This document shows, piece by piece, positions 1 through 9,230 of a stretch of 37,039 bases of DNA. Below the pieces are notes generated by a model. It did no database searches. It saw only the letters and a program-made list of their open reading frames with translations, and was not told where the DNA came from. Position numbers and translations under genes: made by a program. Position 1 is the first letter of the stretch. The number at the start of each line of letters is the position of its first letter. This stretch comes from Anthoceros angustus (lineage: Eukaryota; Streptophyta; Anthocerotopsida; Anthocerotales; Anthocerotaceae): the NCBI GenBank assembly GCA_010909165.1, contig VJWM01000366.1, positions 1-37,039 of the forward strand, given 5' to 3'.

Positions 1-940
1 TTGTCGATAACCCATGTGCCCCCCACAAGGCACTAAGTACTCAAATGGTATGCCTCGCCCCTCATTGTCCACAATGTTTGGCCTGACTTGTCTGGTGATG
101 CTCATAGGCCGTCGACATTTTGTCCCCGGTCGGTGAGCTCCTTGCACTTCCACATAAAATGAAAGAATGCCTTCTTGAAGTAGGTGGTTGTTGTGTTGGT
201 CGCCCCAAAACTATCCTTGTAAAAGCTTCCACTTGAGGTCGACAATCTTATACATCCTCCGACCATTCGGCGTCTTGGCGTCTACCCCTCAATGAGCATC
301 TTTGAGAGCTTCCTCGGGAAGGTGACCCTGCTCTTTCCATCTTCATTCCTCTCGTGGGAGCCACACCATCACTCTCGCTTTCGGCCTCTCATACACCTTA
401 CAAATGTCTTTGGACGGTCCATCCCTTTGGATCATCCGCGTTCCTCTCCTCGGTTCTCTGTTTCTCCCTCAAGCGGTTCAAGTTGCACCTTGTAGATTCA
501 ACCAATTCCACATTAGAATAGGCCCAATGCCTATCGTAAATACTGGGCTGCACATTTTGTCGGCCTTGTCGAAAATCCCATAAGTCTCAGGAGACTTATT
601 GAAACATAAAAGGGCCCGCCGCCCTGGGCCCGGCACCAACCCTCCTGCGCAAGTTTGGCCTTCCGAACCTACCTCTCGTAGCTCTTCCAACCCTCTGTCC
701 GGACCTCCGTCGGGACCTCAGTCCTTTCTAACCGTTGGACCCGTTTTAGGTCCGTTTTCCTCCATTCATCCGTCCGTCAGGGAATTTCAAACTGTCTTGG
801 TTTCTCCATGTGCCACTCTTCGTTCTTGTCTTCCCGTCGGTGATACGGTGATGAAAAATAAAAATAAAGCCCTAATATGAACAAAACTAGGAGGCATCCG
901 CCTCTCTTCTAATGGACCCAAAATTTGGCATTCCTGCGCA
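1..940. other. Left flank, no recognised gene
   Basis: I recognise no gene or repeat family here. On the minus strand about 300-1 there is a short protein-like stretch (KTPNGRRMYKIVDLKWK and, after a frame change, YFKKAFFHFMWKCKELTDR), which could be a fragment of a transposon or host exon, but no domain can be named. The segment follows, in minus-strand order, an LTR-like sequence at 945-1420, so it may be the internal region of that second element. No convincing PBS is visible at the junction. Confidence 0.3.
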
Positions 941-944
941 TTCA

Positions 945-1420
945 CCGATTCATTCTTGACTCGTAACATTCATAAAACGAGGCCGGTGTGGCCAAACGTT
1001 TAAGGACTCGTTCACGTCCGTAACACTCCGGTCTGTCACTCGTTTGTCTAGTCCGATCTCCTCACCACTCTCACTACGTTCATTGTCTTGGAAAAAAGGT
1101 GGGTGGGCCGAATGGTCCGGACCTCCTCCGTCGTTCCACCGGACCTCTCCGTCCAGGCTCTGCACGCCTTCCCGGAGTGCCCCAGCTCATGCGTTCCGGT
1201 CCGTCCAGGCGTCGAGCCCACGGGCGAGCAAGGGTCACGATCGCCTTCCTTGCACACACCACCACCGTTAGGGTCGTCACGGGACCTTGATCGATCTCTC
1301 CGCCTCGGTGACTCGATGACGTTAGCCAAGGCGAAGGGCTGGCGAAGCCGGTGTCACCCCAAGAGAAAGATGCTTTACTAGAGCAGCCCTCTTATACTCG
1401 CCCAAGGTCTTTATTACCTC
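945..1420 (-). repeat. LTR-like segment of a second retroelement family (R/U5 part)
   Basis: Read on the minus strand, this segment aligns with plus-strand 27230-27650. Shared blocks include a CATCTT(T)CTCTTGG block, the GTCACGGGACC block, the GGCGAGCA/GGGCGAGC block, the TCCGGACCTCC-type block, and GGCC(A/G)TGTGGCCAA with GTTTAAGGA. A TATA-like TATAAGAGG sits at about 1388-1397 on the minus strand, about 25-30 bases before the shared CTCTTGG block, as expected for the U3/R border of an LTR. The two copies are in opposite orientation, about 26 kb apart. Similarity fades near 970. The exact LTR ends could not be fixed. Confidence 0.55.
1388..1397 (-). promoter_or_regulatory. TATA-like box of the second LTR family
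   Basis: The minus strand reads GTATAAGAGG, followed downstream by sequence shared with the copy at 27230-27650. Position relative to the conserved R-like block suggests an LTR promoter. The call rests on motif and position only. Confidence 0.4.
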
Positions 1421-1616
1421 CTATTACATTTGAGCCCTAACTTGCCTTTACTATTTCCTTCCTAACCGCCTATCTCGCCGTCGTGATGAAATTTGGGAGT
1501 GCCCTTAGTTTCGCCTGTTTCTGGTGGCCCAATCCCCTACAGCGGTTCGCGCCCCAGACGGATGATCCGCGGCGGCCCCTTCCCCTTCCGAGACTACGTA
1601 GGTTGAGCCACCGGCG

Positions 1617-1928
1617 GTGACCACAGACATGCTATTTAGTGAAGGGGTGATTATTCAACATGAGGGTTTTACGCTGTTTATTTGCGAAGGGTTTTGGATG
1701 GGTGTTGAATCCGTTTGTTCACCGCTTGTCTTTGGAAAGATGATCGAAAGAAGGGTGAACAACTACACCGACGAGCTTGCCGGTCGTGACATGGAGCAAT
1801 GGTTTGTAGTTTACACCTATGCTGACGTTAGAGCCCATTCATTAAAATGGAGGCCATATGTGCCGGTGAAGATGAGTACATTTGTGATCTTGTGGGAGGC
1901 GGATCCGGGGCTTAGATGCACCCTCTAA
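1617..1928 (+). CDS. Short unrecognised ORF running into the LTR end
   Basis: This is an open frame of 103 codons; its first ATG is near 1629. The product looks protein-like (LFSEGVIIQHEGFTLFICEG, then VNNYTDELAGRDMEQWFVV) and is rich in aromatic residues. It shows a faint resemblance to a plus-strand frame at 31294 (ETIIQDDGFTYI), which may indicate a shared repeat in both flanks of the large element. The final residues come from the LTR that begins at 1891, so a native C-terminus, if this was a gene, has been lost. No family is recognised and it may be a chance frame. Confidence 0.2.
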   Translation: MTTDMLFSEGVIIQHEGFTLFICEGFWMGVESVCSPLVFGKMIERRVNNYTDELAGRDMEQWFVVYTYADVRAHSLKWRPYVPVKMSTFVILWEADPGLRCTL

Positions 1929-2738
1929 GCGTACACTTATCACTTGTCGTTTAAATGCGTTGGGTTTTCGTCCCATGAGACTTGGAGCAGTCGAATCTTG
2001 AAATCCGTCACTACACTGCAGCTACACACTACCTTCTAAACAAGCAAGGCGCCCTCTCACGCTCCCTCTGCAGCCCCCTGCGCCGTAAACTCACCAAACC
2101 TCAACCTACAACGACACCACACAATTGCGGTTCGTCTTAACAAGGTGTCTATCACGGGCGGACCCCTGACCCACACATAACCGTCCCTACTCCTAAGACA
2201 CTCTTCTCCACAGGGGCGCCCTCTTGCTTGATTTGGGATTCGTCCCTTAGGCTCTGCACATGTGGCCTTAGTTTTCCTACACTCTAATCCTCCTCACAAC
2301 TCTCTCAATCAACAACGCCCTCTTCTTCTCTACTCATCTACCCTTCCTTCCTCCACAATCTCCTACTCTAACACCAATTCTGGCTCATTAATTCCAACTC
2401 GCCCTTCAGCTGGCACAGGGTCCGTCAGGAAATTAACGAGTTCTTCCTTGGGCAGTTGCTATGTGGTTTGCAGACAGAGAACCTCCGAGTCTTTCCTGCA
2501 GTCTACCCTCAAGCCGAGAGTTCCTTGAGCATCGCCACACTCAAAGCAAAACAATTCACTGACAACCATTCACAAGGGGCGGCTAGCGGGCGCACCTGAG
2601 GCAACCTCCACCCAGCACTCCGCGTTCTCCCTCTCTACCGGACCTGCGTTGGCTTGCGGTAGGCACGAAATTCACACAAAGTGAAGGACTCGGGAGGATG
2701 GGAGGCAAGACACGATAATTTTACTTCACAAGCTCCCT

Positions 2739-2749
2739 CCTTTTATAGG
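2739..2749 (-). promoter_or_regulatory. TATA box, probable element promoter in LTR copy 1
   Basis: The minus strand reads CCTATAAAAGG, a near-consensus plant TATA box, inside sequence that is highly conserved in LTR copy 2. It lies downstream of the LTR-internal reading frame and about 850 bp before the LTR 3' end and PBS side. Transcription starting about 30 bases downstream would give R plus U5 of about 0.8 kb. I infer that this is the retroelement promoter. Confidence 0.6.
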
Positions 2750-3222
2750 GAGGTCCTCACATCCCCAGCTCCTGCGCCCTCCGCCTTACTCCTTATTTTA
2801 GTGTATCCTGTTGTCGACTTTAAGTTCGACATCCAAGCATCTTGGGTAAAATTCTATTCTAGCAAATTCACCTATGTGAGCCTTAATGGCTCTGTCAACA
2901 TTCCTATCTAGCTAGTCAACACACTCTCTTGGGTGACAAGCATTGTCCTCCTCTAAAGAAAAGTCTTCCCAAGTGGCATCTTGCCCCATGTCTTCAAGCT
3001 AATTTAAGGACTTCTTATGAATCCCTTCCTTATCTTGATGCCTATCTTGAGTTCCTTCCTCCAATAAAATAGCCGGGCTCTCTTAGCTGGCTCATCCTCA
3101 CTTCTTCTTCCTCTCACTTGTGGAAAGATCAACCCCTCTTCCTTCTTTCTGCAAGGGCCAAGGTACTCTCCCTTGCCGTCAAATCCATGCTAGCGACCTT
3201 TGAATCAGCGCTTCTTCTTCCT

Positions 3223-3298
3223 CCTACCATGGTAGGACCTTCTCCTACCAGTGAGTCCCTCCGGTAGGAACTCCTCCTACCAGTAGGAGTTCCTACCG
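3223..3298. repeat. Palindrome cluster III (copy 1), just after the LTR-gene stop
   Basis: A perfect 14-base palindrome CCTACCATGGTAGG occupies 3223-3236 and is followed by several half-sites (CCTACCAGT, CGGTAGGA, CAGTAGGAG) up to about 3298. The cluster starts about 10 bases beyond the TAA at 3309-3311 that ends the minus-strand reading frame. It is repeated at 21474-21556. Confidence 0.75.
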
Positions 3299-3308
3299 TT
3301 CTTCTTCC

Positions 3309-5683
3309 TTACCCCTTCACAGGGTGATTCTCTCCACATGCGGCTTCCCGCTTCACTTGCTTCTCCACAGTGCGAAGTTTCTTCACCATGTTGCTTGGGA
3401 CACTCTCCAAGTCTAAGGCTTCCGGTTGGACTTGCATGAGGGCCTCCCTCATCATCGAGGTCCCAACATCCTCCCTCGCAAGTCGCAACAACTCGTTAGT
3501 GGCCTTGAGCACCTTGTTGTGAAGATGGCTGCAAATCGTTGTTGTGCCATCTCAATTCTTCGTAATCCTCAAGCCATACTCCATGCTCACACTTGCTTTT
3601 GTAAGCATCTCGCTCAAGGCCAGCTCACGGTCTTGACATGAGAGCCACATTCTCCGTCCTCTCATTACTGCGGTTGGCGGATCAATCTCTCTTGTAGGGC
3701 ATAATCGGCCCGAAATCTACTCTCCTCACCGCCAACATATCTTTGCACCGCCTCATGGCCTTTCTCCTTTGCCATTTCTTCCTCCAACTCCCCTATCCTC
3801 CTAGGGGGTTGTGCATTCTCCGTTCTTTGGACTTCTCGTTCCATTTCCAATCTTTGGACAAAATGTGTCCGTTCTTCCAGCTCTTCTTCCTTCAATTCCA
3901 GCCTCGTGGTTTCTCCCAGCTCCTTTTCCATGTCACTAATCTTCCACGGCTGTGTGGCTATGACCCGCTCATGTCGCCTACTTGCCTTTGTCTTTGTCCT
4001 CATTTCTTTGCTCGTCTTGACCTTTCCTCCATTAGCAGCACTTGCTTGTCTTGCCTTCTTTTCCCATGCGCACCATGTGAGCAAGTTGCTCCACCTTCTC
4101 CTCTCGAGCTGCCAATTGCTTGGTAAGAGCCTTGTTCTCCGAATATGATGGTTTGTTTCCTTGCCTTGTTTCAAGACTCTTTTCCAAGTGCTCCACTTGA
4201 GCTTCCATCCTCATAACATCCTCCTGCCTGGGTTTCGCTCGCCTACCGCAATTTCCCTTGCTTGGTAGGTCCTTGTCTTCTCGCCTCCGTCTTCAAGAAT
4301 TCAACTCTCCTCTTGGCGGCTCCTGTCTACCTTGCTGAACATCTCCCTATGCAGCATCTCCTCCAACATGTCTAAGTCTCCTTTCTTACCTCAGGAGACT
4401 CAAGGCCTTTGCCTTGCTCATGGGATCTTACATCCCTTGCTTCCCTATGATGAGCTCCCGCTCATCACTTGAGCAACTCCTCCCCGTGACTCCATCACCC
4501 ACCTAGCAGGGCGGTTGCCTTCTTATCTCCCTCTTGGGAGCTTCCGTGACTTCCTTTCCCTCCTACCGTGGTAGGAGGTGCTCCTAGTAGGACTACTTCC
4601 CTACCGTGGTAGGACTAATTCCCCTCTTGTAGGCCTTGTCATGAGGCGAAGGGGTCCCAAACCCGTGGGAACACCTCCCACCCTCGTGATTCTGCCATGG
4701 TAGGATCTATCCTACCTTCCATCTCTCCGCGGTCCAAACTTCAAATCCCCTACAACTTCTCCTTGCAAGTCCTCCTGCATCCTCGGCCTATCTTTGGAGG
4801 ATTCCTTCCGCAAATAATGTCGGTGGTCTTGCACCTCCTTTAGCGCAAAGCACCAAGCACTCCTGTCCCTCTCACAGGTGTAAGTACACAATGTTAAAGG
4901 GATGCTTGGAATCATCCAACTCCTTACTTGTGAGTAGCCCTCTACTTCCCACAAATGCACTAGATAAGTGCTAAGATAGCATGACCTTGGACTGTCTTCA
5001 TCCAGCGTTGGGTTTGACAACTTCTCCGGTGGTAGGTGTATGCTTCATACATGATGAGCCCCAATCCGGCTTCGCTCCTTGAGTGATCTTCCATAGAAAA
5101 TGGAGGAAGGTAGTGCTGAAATATGACACCCTTGGATTGCTCACCAAGCCCAAAACAATTCTTGTGAACAATCTCCACTTGGGCTCCAAGATTTGGTCCG
5201 TCCAATTCTTGGACTTAGCCTTCATGCCCCTTGCATAAGTGTAAGGGCTCCCTTGGGAAGATCCGCCGTTGATGCACGCCTCCACTCGTTCCTTCCATCA
5301 GCGTGATTCCGCTATCCTCGCTATCTCCGCTGCCATATACACGGCGTATGCTCCTTACGGTCCAACACCGTGGATCCGTCCGTCGCGTTTCTCCTAAGGC
5401 CAATTCCTCTTCCTGCAAATTAGCAAAACACTCCTCTATCAATTCAAGGTTGGTGTAAGACCAATGTCGCCCATACACCCACTCTATGAATATTCTCCTC
5501 TGCTGCCCAAGGTCGAAAGTCGAAAGGTCTCTAGAGGATGGCACATATACGTAAAGGGCATGTCAAATTTCCACCCTCAGGTCGATCCTCTGCCTTAGAC
5601 CTCTTGCCTCCGCCACCTCCCTTGGTGGACGCTCCTTCCTTAGCTACTACCTCCTTGCCCTTGGTCATGGTAGGCTTGGTCAT
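3309..5683 (-). pseudogene. LTR-embedded coiled-coil protein gene, copy 1 (frameshifted)
   Basis: I do not recognise the family. A minus-strand reading frame in several shifted pieces can be followed through the LTR. Possible ATG starts are at 5683 and 5668 (MTKPTMTKGKEVV in the other copy). N-terminal patches conserved between copies are IEWVYGRHWSYTNLELIE (about 5500-5430), CFGLGEQSKGVIFQHY (about 5155-5105), then MEDHSRS and LIMYEAYTYHRRS (about 5105-5020). The C-terminal half (4214-3309) is rich in E, K, R, Q and L with heptad-like spacing (MEAQVEHLEKSLETRQ, LEMEREVQRTENAQ, RIGELEEEMAKEKGHEA), a probable long coiled coil. A stop lies at 3309-3311. Without shifts it would be about 790 residues. 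Upstream (6206-5900) is a K/R/E-rich stretch that may be leader or an extra exon. The breaks sit at places where copies differ by small indels, so some may be sequencing errors. It could be a captured host gene or an element-specific ORF. Confidence 0.6.
4560..4715. repeat. Palindrome cluster II (copy 1), inside the LTR reading frame
   Basis: CCTACCGTGGTAGG occurs twice (about 4562-4575 and 4600-4613), followed by a CCATGGTAGGATCTATCCTACC-type inverted pair near 4690-4715. In the minus-strand frame these sites encode short TTVG/PTMV-type peptides. Equivalent clusters occur at 22820-22985 and 28185-28345. Confidence 0.7.
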
Positions 5684-6212
5684 GGCCTCCTTGGTTAGTT
5701 AGTACTTGCATTGAAGAAAAAGTGATGCCTCTCCTGCAATTCCTGCGGCTCGACTTCTTATCCTTGCAAGCGTTTCTCCTCCTCTTGATTTGCTCTTGCT
5801 CACAGCTCAAAGGTCCTTGCCCTTGCTCTCCTCCTGCAGTCCTTACACCTTGGCGTCCCAAAACCCGATTTCCTGCAGAGAAAGCTCACCAAAATTCCCC
5901 ACGGACTCTTACACCACGCAATTTAGGAGCCCTTCACACGGTTTCCTAGCAATCTTGCCACGCTCCACCCTCCTAGGCACCCTCACGAGCTTGGCAAGTG
6001 TTGGGTTGCGCCCCAACCTTCTTCTCCCTTCTCTTCTTCCTCTTTTCCTCCTTCTTCCTCTCTTGGGCGCTGGTTTCGCCTCCTTCTGAGCTTGCGCCCT
6101 CCTTCTCCTCCTCAACAGGCGTGTGCGTTGCTGTATGGGGCCTTGGGCAGCTTGAGGTGTGGCGCCTTCTGGTGGTAGTCTTCAAGTTTCGAGTTGTGGC
6201 CTCCACCCACCA

Positions 6213-6222
6213 CTTTTATAAG
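6213..6222 (-). promoter_or_regulatory. TATA candidate 2 for the LTR-embedded gene, copy 1
   Basis: The minus strand reads CTTATAAAAG. It is conserved exactly at 29865-29874 in LTR copy 4. It lies about 530 bp upstream of the probable ATG at 5683, with a K/R-rich stretch between. Confidence 0.45.
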
Positions 6223-6430
6223 TCACCCAAGGGTTAGAAAAAGTAACTACCATTCTATCCTGCCCTTGGATGTGTGCCACGTGGCCCTTTCTCACCATTG
6301 ATGTTAGTTTCCTAATTTCCCTTATACTAAAATACCAATTTCCCTATTTTTCTAATTTCTAATTCTGAAAATTAGCCTCTAATTTCTTAATTACCTATTT
6401 TGGCCTATTTATCTAGTCCACTAAAAGACT

Positions 6431-6440
6431 CTATATATAG
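6431..6440 (-). promoter_or_regulatory. TATA candidate 1 for the LTR-embedded gene, copy 1
   Basis: CTATATATAG is self-complementary and sits in an A/T-rich stretch (about 6300-6480), immediately downstream on the minus strand of palindrome cluster I. It is conserved exactly at 30081-30090. Confidence 0.45.
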
Positions 6441-6477
6441 CAAGCCTATCCTAAAAAACATAAGCTACTTCCTTAGA

Positions 6478-6720
6478 AACCTATCTCCTACCGTGGTAGG
6501 ACATCCTCCTACCATGGTGGCGTTTTCCCTTTCTCCTACCACGGTGGAGTTTCTCCTGACGGTGTACCTTCCTACCCTCTCCTACCATGGTGAGCTATTC
6601 CTACAGTAGGTGATCAAAACACTAGGGTCATCCTCCTACGGTGGTAGGATCTCTCCTACCCTCGTCTACCATGGTAGGAGTTTCTCCTACGGTGGTAGGA
6701 CACCTCCTACCACTCATGTA
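6478..6720. repeat. Palindrome cluster I (copy 1), upstream of the LTR-gene promoter
   Basis: About eight full or partial copies of the motif CCTACC(A/G/C)(T/C)GGTAGG are spread over 240 bp, for example CCTACCGTGGTAGG near 6488 and TCTACCATGGTAGG near 6670. In minus-strand orientation they lie upstream of the TATA candidates at 6431 and 6213. CCTACC halves resemble plant AC elements bound by R2R3-MYB proteins (known motif class); a regulatory role here is inference. The minus frame also reads PTTVGETPTMVDEG across them. The cluster is repeated at 30138-30368. Confidence 0.7.
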
Positions 6721-6916
6721 GGTTACCTTTTCTCTCCTCACGGAGGTCGTTTTGACCCGTTTCTTTTCCATATCCTCTGCCTTCCGCATGGTCCTACAAC
6801 TCCCGCTCAAAAGGAGCAAAAATTTCCTTGCATGTCTTCACCAAACCATTTCTAGCAAGAGTGTGGGCTGTTCAAACAAACTCATTTAAGCTTGTTGCCC
6901 AAACTTTTGCGTTCCA

Positions 6917-6932
6917 TACTCCCCTCCTCACT
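6917..6932 (-). promoter_or_regulatory. Polypurine tract next to the 3' LTR
   Basis: On the minus strand the bases just before the LTR start (TGGAACGC) read AGTGAGGAGGGGAGTA, all purine apart from two T. A purine tract directly abutting the 3' LTR is where plus-strand DNA synthesis is primed in Ty3/gypsy elements. Its position confirms both the LTR boundary and the element's orientation. Confidence 0.8.
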
Positions 6933-6954
6933 GTTTGCGTCCTCGAACAGATCT

Positions 6955-8081
6955 CAGTGAAGGTTCTTAACCCACCCATTCACTCTAGTTGGCAAATCCC
7001 CATCCGGCCTGTGGTTGCGGATCCATTCTCATACCACCACCTCATAAGGTCCCATCCATCTCAATCTAAGCTTCCAGGAAGTCCATATAACGGCTATCAT
7101 ATAGAAGAACCAAATCCCATGATAGCTTCTTGCTTCCTCAACTTCCCATCATGCCTATCCTTTCTAAGCTCCTGAATTTGAGTTTCTTCTAAAGCATCTT
7201 CCCTCGTTCCTCATGCTCTATGAAAGACTCTAGTCTAGCTAGCTATCCTCTGATCATCGCTCATCCTCCATGATTCTATAGGTAGGTACTTCAAATTCTC
7301 TGGCATCACGAGACATGCCATATGTTAAATAATAAGGGGTCTTCTTGGTTGTCACCTTCTCTGTCTGTAAGCCCATAACCTTGAATGTAGCTTAGTGTCC
7401 CAATCATACATGTGAGTCACGATTACCTTGGTCAAGATTGTACACAGCCCATTCGTTTTCTCCGTCAAACCATTCGCTTTGGGATTGTAAGGAGTTGTCT
7501 TTCGATGCGAATGTTGAAGTAGGTGGTGAGAGTCTCGATCGAGTTGAGAAATGAGTTCCCATCAGACCAACTCAAAGGACATCCATACCTCGTTATAATG
7601 TTCTCAAGAGAAACTTCGCTCTGCGGTCGTCGTCCTTCTTGTTGCTTGACCTCCACCATCTTTGTACAATAGTCCGTAGCCACCAAGATATATTGCTTCC
7701 TTGTCCATTGTGTGGGTGGCTTGATTGGACCTACAAAATCTATACCCACTTCTCAAATGGTGCCAAAGGTAGTATAGGTGAGAGGCCCTTTGTGTTGACA
7801 AAGTGGGCCTTCCAACCCTCGACGCATCACACCTCCTAATAAATTCCCACATCCTGCATTGTAGCCCACAGCTGCATCCAAGACCTTCTTCAGTGATTTG
7901 CGTCGAATAATGACCACCTCTTACGCATGTAAAACACGTGACCAAAGCGCTTCTCTAATTTCCGGACATCGAATCTTCTCGTCGGACCAAGCTTGTACAA
8001 GACCCCATCCGTAGGCAATAGGGGCTGTCTTGTGGAAAAACAGCTCGCCCCTCCTAGACAAACCATCGGGCATGATTCCAT
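6955..8081 (-). pseudogene. Ty3/gypsy integrase (pol, frameshifted)
   Basis: Integrase inserts the element's cDNA into the host genome. In minus-strand order I see a zinc-binding region about 7945-7830 (GGHYSTQITEEG, then WEFIRRCDA) with most of the HHCC pattern, and the catalytic core opening GIDFVGPIKPPTQ with the first Asp at 7738-7740. ILVATDYCTKMVEV follows, then SDGNSFLN with the second Asp at 7561-7563, and NPKANGLTEKTNG with the Glu at 7460-7462. The second Asp and Glu are about 33 codons apart, close to the usual D-35-E. Downstream are YDWDTKLHSRLWAYR and, in shifted frames, a RWMGPYEVV-like C-terminal region ending near 6955, just before the PPT. At least three frame changes break it. 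Upstream, DGVLYKLGP (about 8000) is the usual linker before the zinc finger. Confidence 0.88.
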
Positions 8082-8089
8082 GCTCTAGA

Positions 8090-8850
8090 AAATTTGTACC
8101 ATTCACATACGAATCTCCTCCTTCCACGCATACCACGTCGCCTCCTGCTAGCTCGCCAGCAGCCCAGGGCGTTGTTCCATCCACAAATCCAGTTTCTCCC
8201 GCTTTGTCCATCTTTGCAGTTTTGAGCTGCGGCGTTGCATGCTCCTCCTCCAACAACGTTCATTTCTTCCATTCCTGCTGGTCTAGCCTCGTGTCCAGGT
8301 CCAGCTCGTGCTCCCATGGCGACCTCCTGCTGTTTGCACCTCCATGGCCACCTCATGAGTGATTTCCCATGAATCGCCATTTCTTCTCCTGCGTTTTGCT
8401 CAAGCTTCATGGGATGCATCTCCTTCCTCGCCCTCTGGCGCACCTACCTCCCTAGGGCCTTCTCCTCCTCGCGGCCCCATGGCGCCTGGCTTGACCTCGC
8501 CAAGTGGGCGCCTTTTCTTTGGCGGCGCTCCCTCGTTTTCTTTTGCCCATGGCCTCCACTTGCAGCCCTCCTCTGCTCACCCTTGAGAGCATTCCAGCCT
8601 CCTCCTCGCGCCCATACTGGCGCCCTTTTTATCCAGTTTGCGGTTTTGCTGCGCTCCCTTCTTGCTCATTTGACCTCTCTTCTGGCAAGGCTTGCTGATC
8701 AATGCTTACAACATGCTCACGTCCTCCCCTTGACCCGGGCCGTGGCAACCAACTCCTCGTCGAAATCGGTCATGGCTTCAGTCGCTCTCCGGTTTCGGCG
8801 AAATGAAATCGTTCGATCGCTTCCCAGCCTAGTTTCTCGTCATAATCAAA
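8090..8850 (-). other. RNase H to integrase linker, poorly resolved
   Basis: This is the expected tether region of gypsy pol, but most of it is low-complexity, rich in G and A residues on the minus strand and in P, S and A on the plus strand. Minus-strand frames contain FVDGTTPWAAGELAGGDVV and EHGIMPDGLSRRGELFF, which I cannot assign. Several plus-strand frames look like shadows produced by C-rich codons. It may simply be a variable linker or contain a small insertion. Confidence 0.4.
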
Positions 8851-9230
8851 CTCTTGCAGCGGTAGTACCCACACGGCAATCCTTCACAAATCGGCTTGTT
8901 CACAAGGTACTTCAATAAAATGGTCAACATGAAGCGTCACTTTGCAAGCAAGCGGATAGTGCCTAAACTTCTTACGAGTAAATGATACCAAGACCCTCTC
9001 GCTGTGGTTGAGTAGTTCTTCTCGTCGTGGTATCTCTGGCATAGAAAATCGGATGGTCCGTTTCTTCTCGTCCTTAAGATGGTCCCAATGGCATAGCGGA
9101 CATCACGTATACATGAAACGGTTTCTCCCAATCGGCGGTATAACGTGGGTGCGCTCACCAGGTCCTTCTTTGAAAAGCCTCATCTTGCGGTAGTCCATTC
9201 GAAGGTGTATCCTTCTTGGTCAATTGGGTC
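8850..9230 (-). pseudogene. Ty3/gypsy RNase H domain (pol, frameshifted)
   Basis: RNase H degrades the RNA strand during reverse transcription. On the minus strand the fragments YAIGTIL (about 9095), DEKNYSTTARG (about 9025-8990), and a TLHVDH stretch (about 8935) match in order the usual landmarks of this domain, which normally spans about 120 residues between RT and the tether. The first catalytic Asp region is blurred by a frame change (IRDVRYAIG). It is contiguous with the RT C-terminus at 9230. Confidence 0.75.

Larger units (their letters stand above)
1891..6916 (-). repeat. 3' LTR, copy 1 (about 5.0 kb), complete
   Basis: In element (minus) orientation it starts TGGAACGCAAA at 6916 and ends CCGCCTCCCACA at 1891, the canonical TG...CA. 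Sequence identity with the other copies stops at these positions: the left end matches 18202 (TGTGGGAGGCGG) and the right end matches 30567 (GCGTTCCA), while the flanks differ. A purine-rich tract abuts the 5' end (6917-6932) and integrase C-terminal coding lies just beyond, as expected for a 3' LTR. At about 5 kb it is far longer than most plant LTRs. It contains two upstream TATA candidates, a long broken reading frame, palindrome clusters, and a third TATA box about 850 bp before its end. No 5-bp target duplication is visible: GATCT lies at 1886-1890 and CATGC follows 30567. Confidence 0.85.

Noticed and set aside
3743-4126. Plus-strand ORF rich in F, L, P and C as a membrane protein
   Set aside because: It is the antisense of the Glu/Lys-rich coiled-coil coding; hydrophobic shadows of acidic or basic helices are expected.
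8409-8918. 169-codon plus-strand ORF as a gene
   Set aside because: It is antisense to the pol RNase H and tether region; the P/S/A/L-rich product is typical of a shadow frame.
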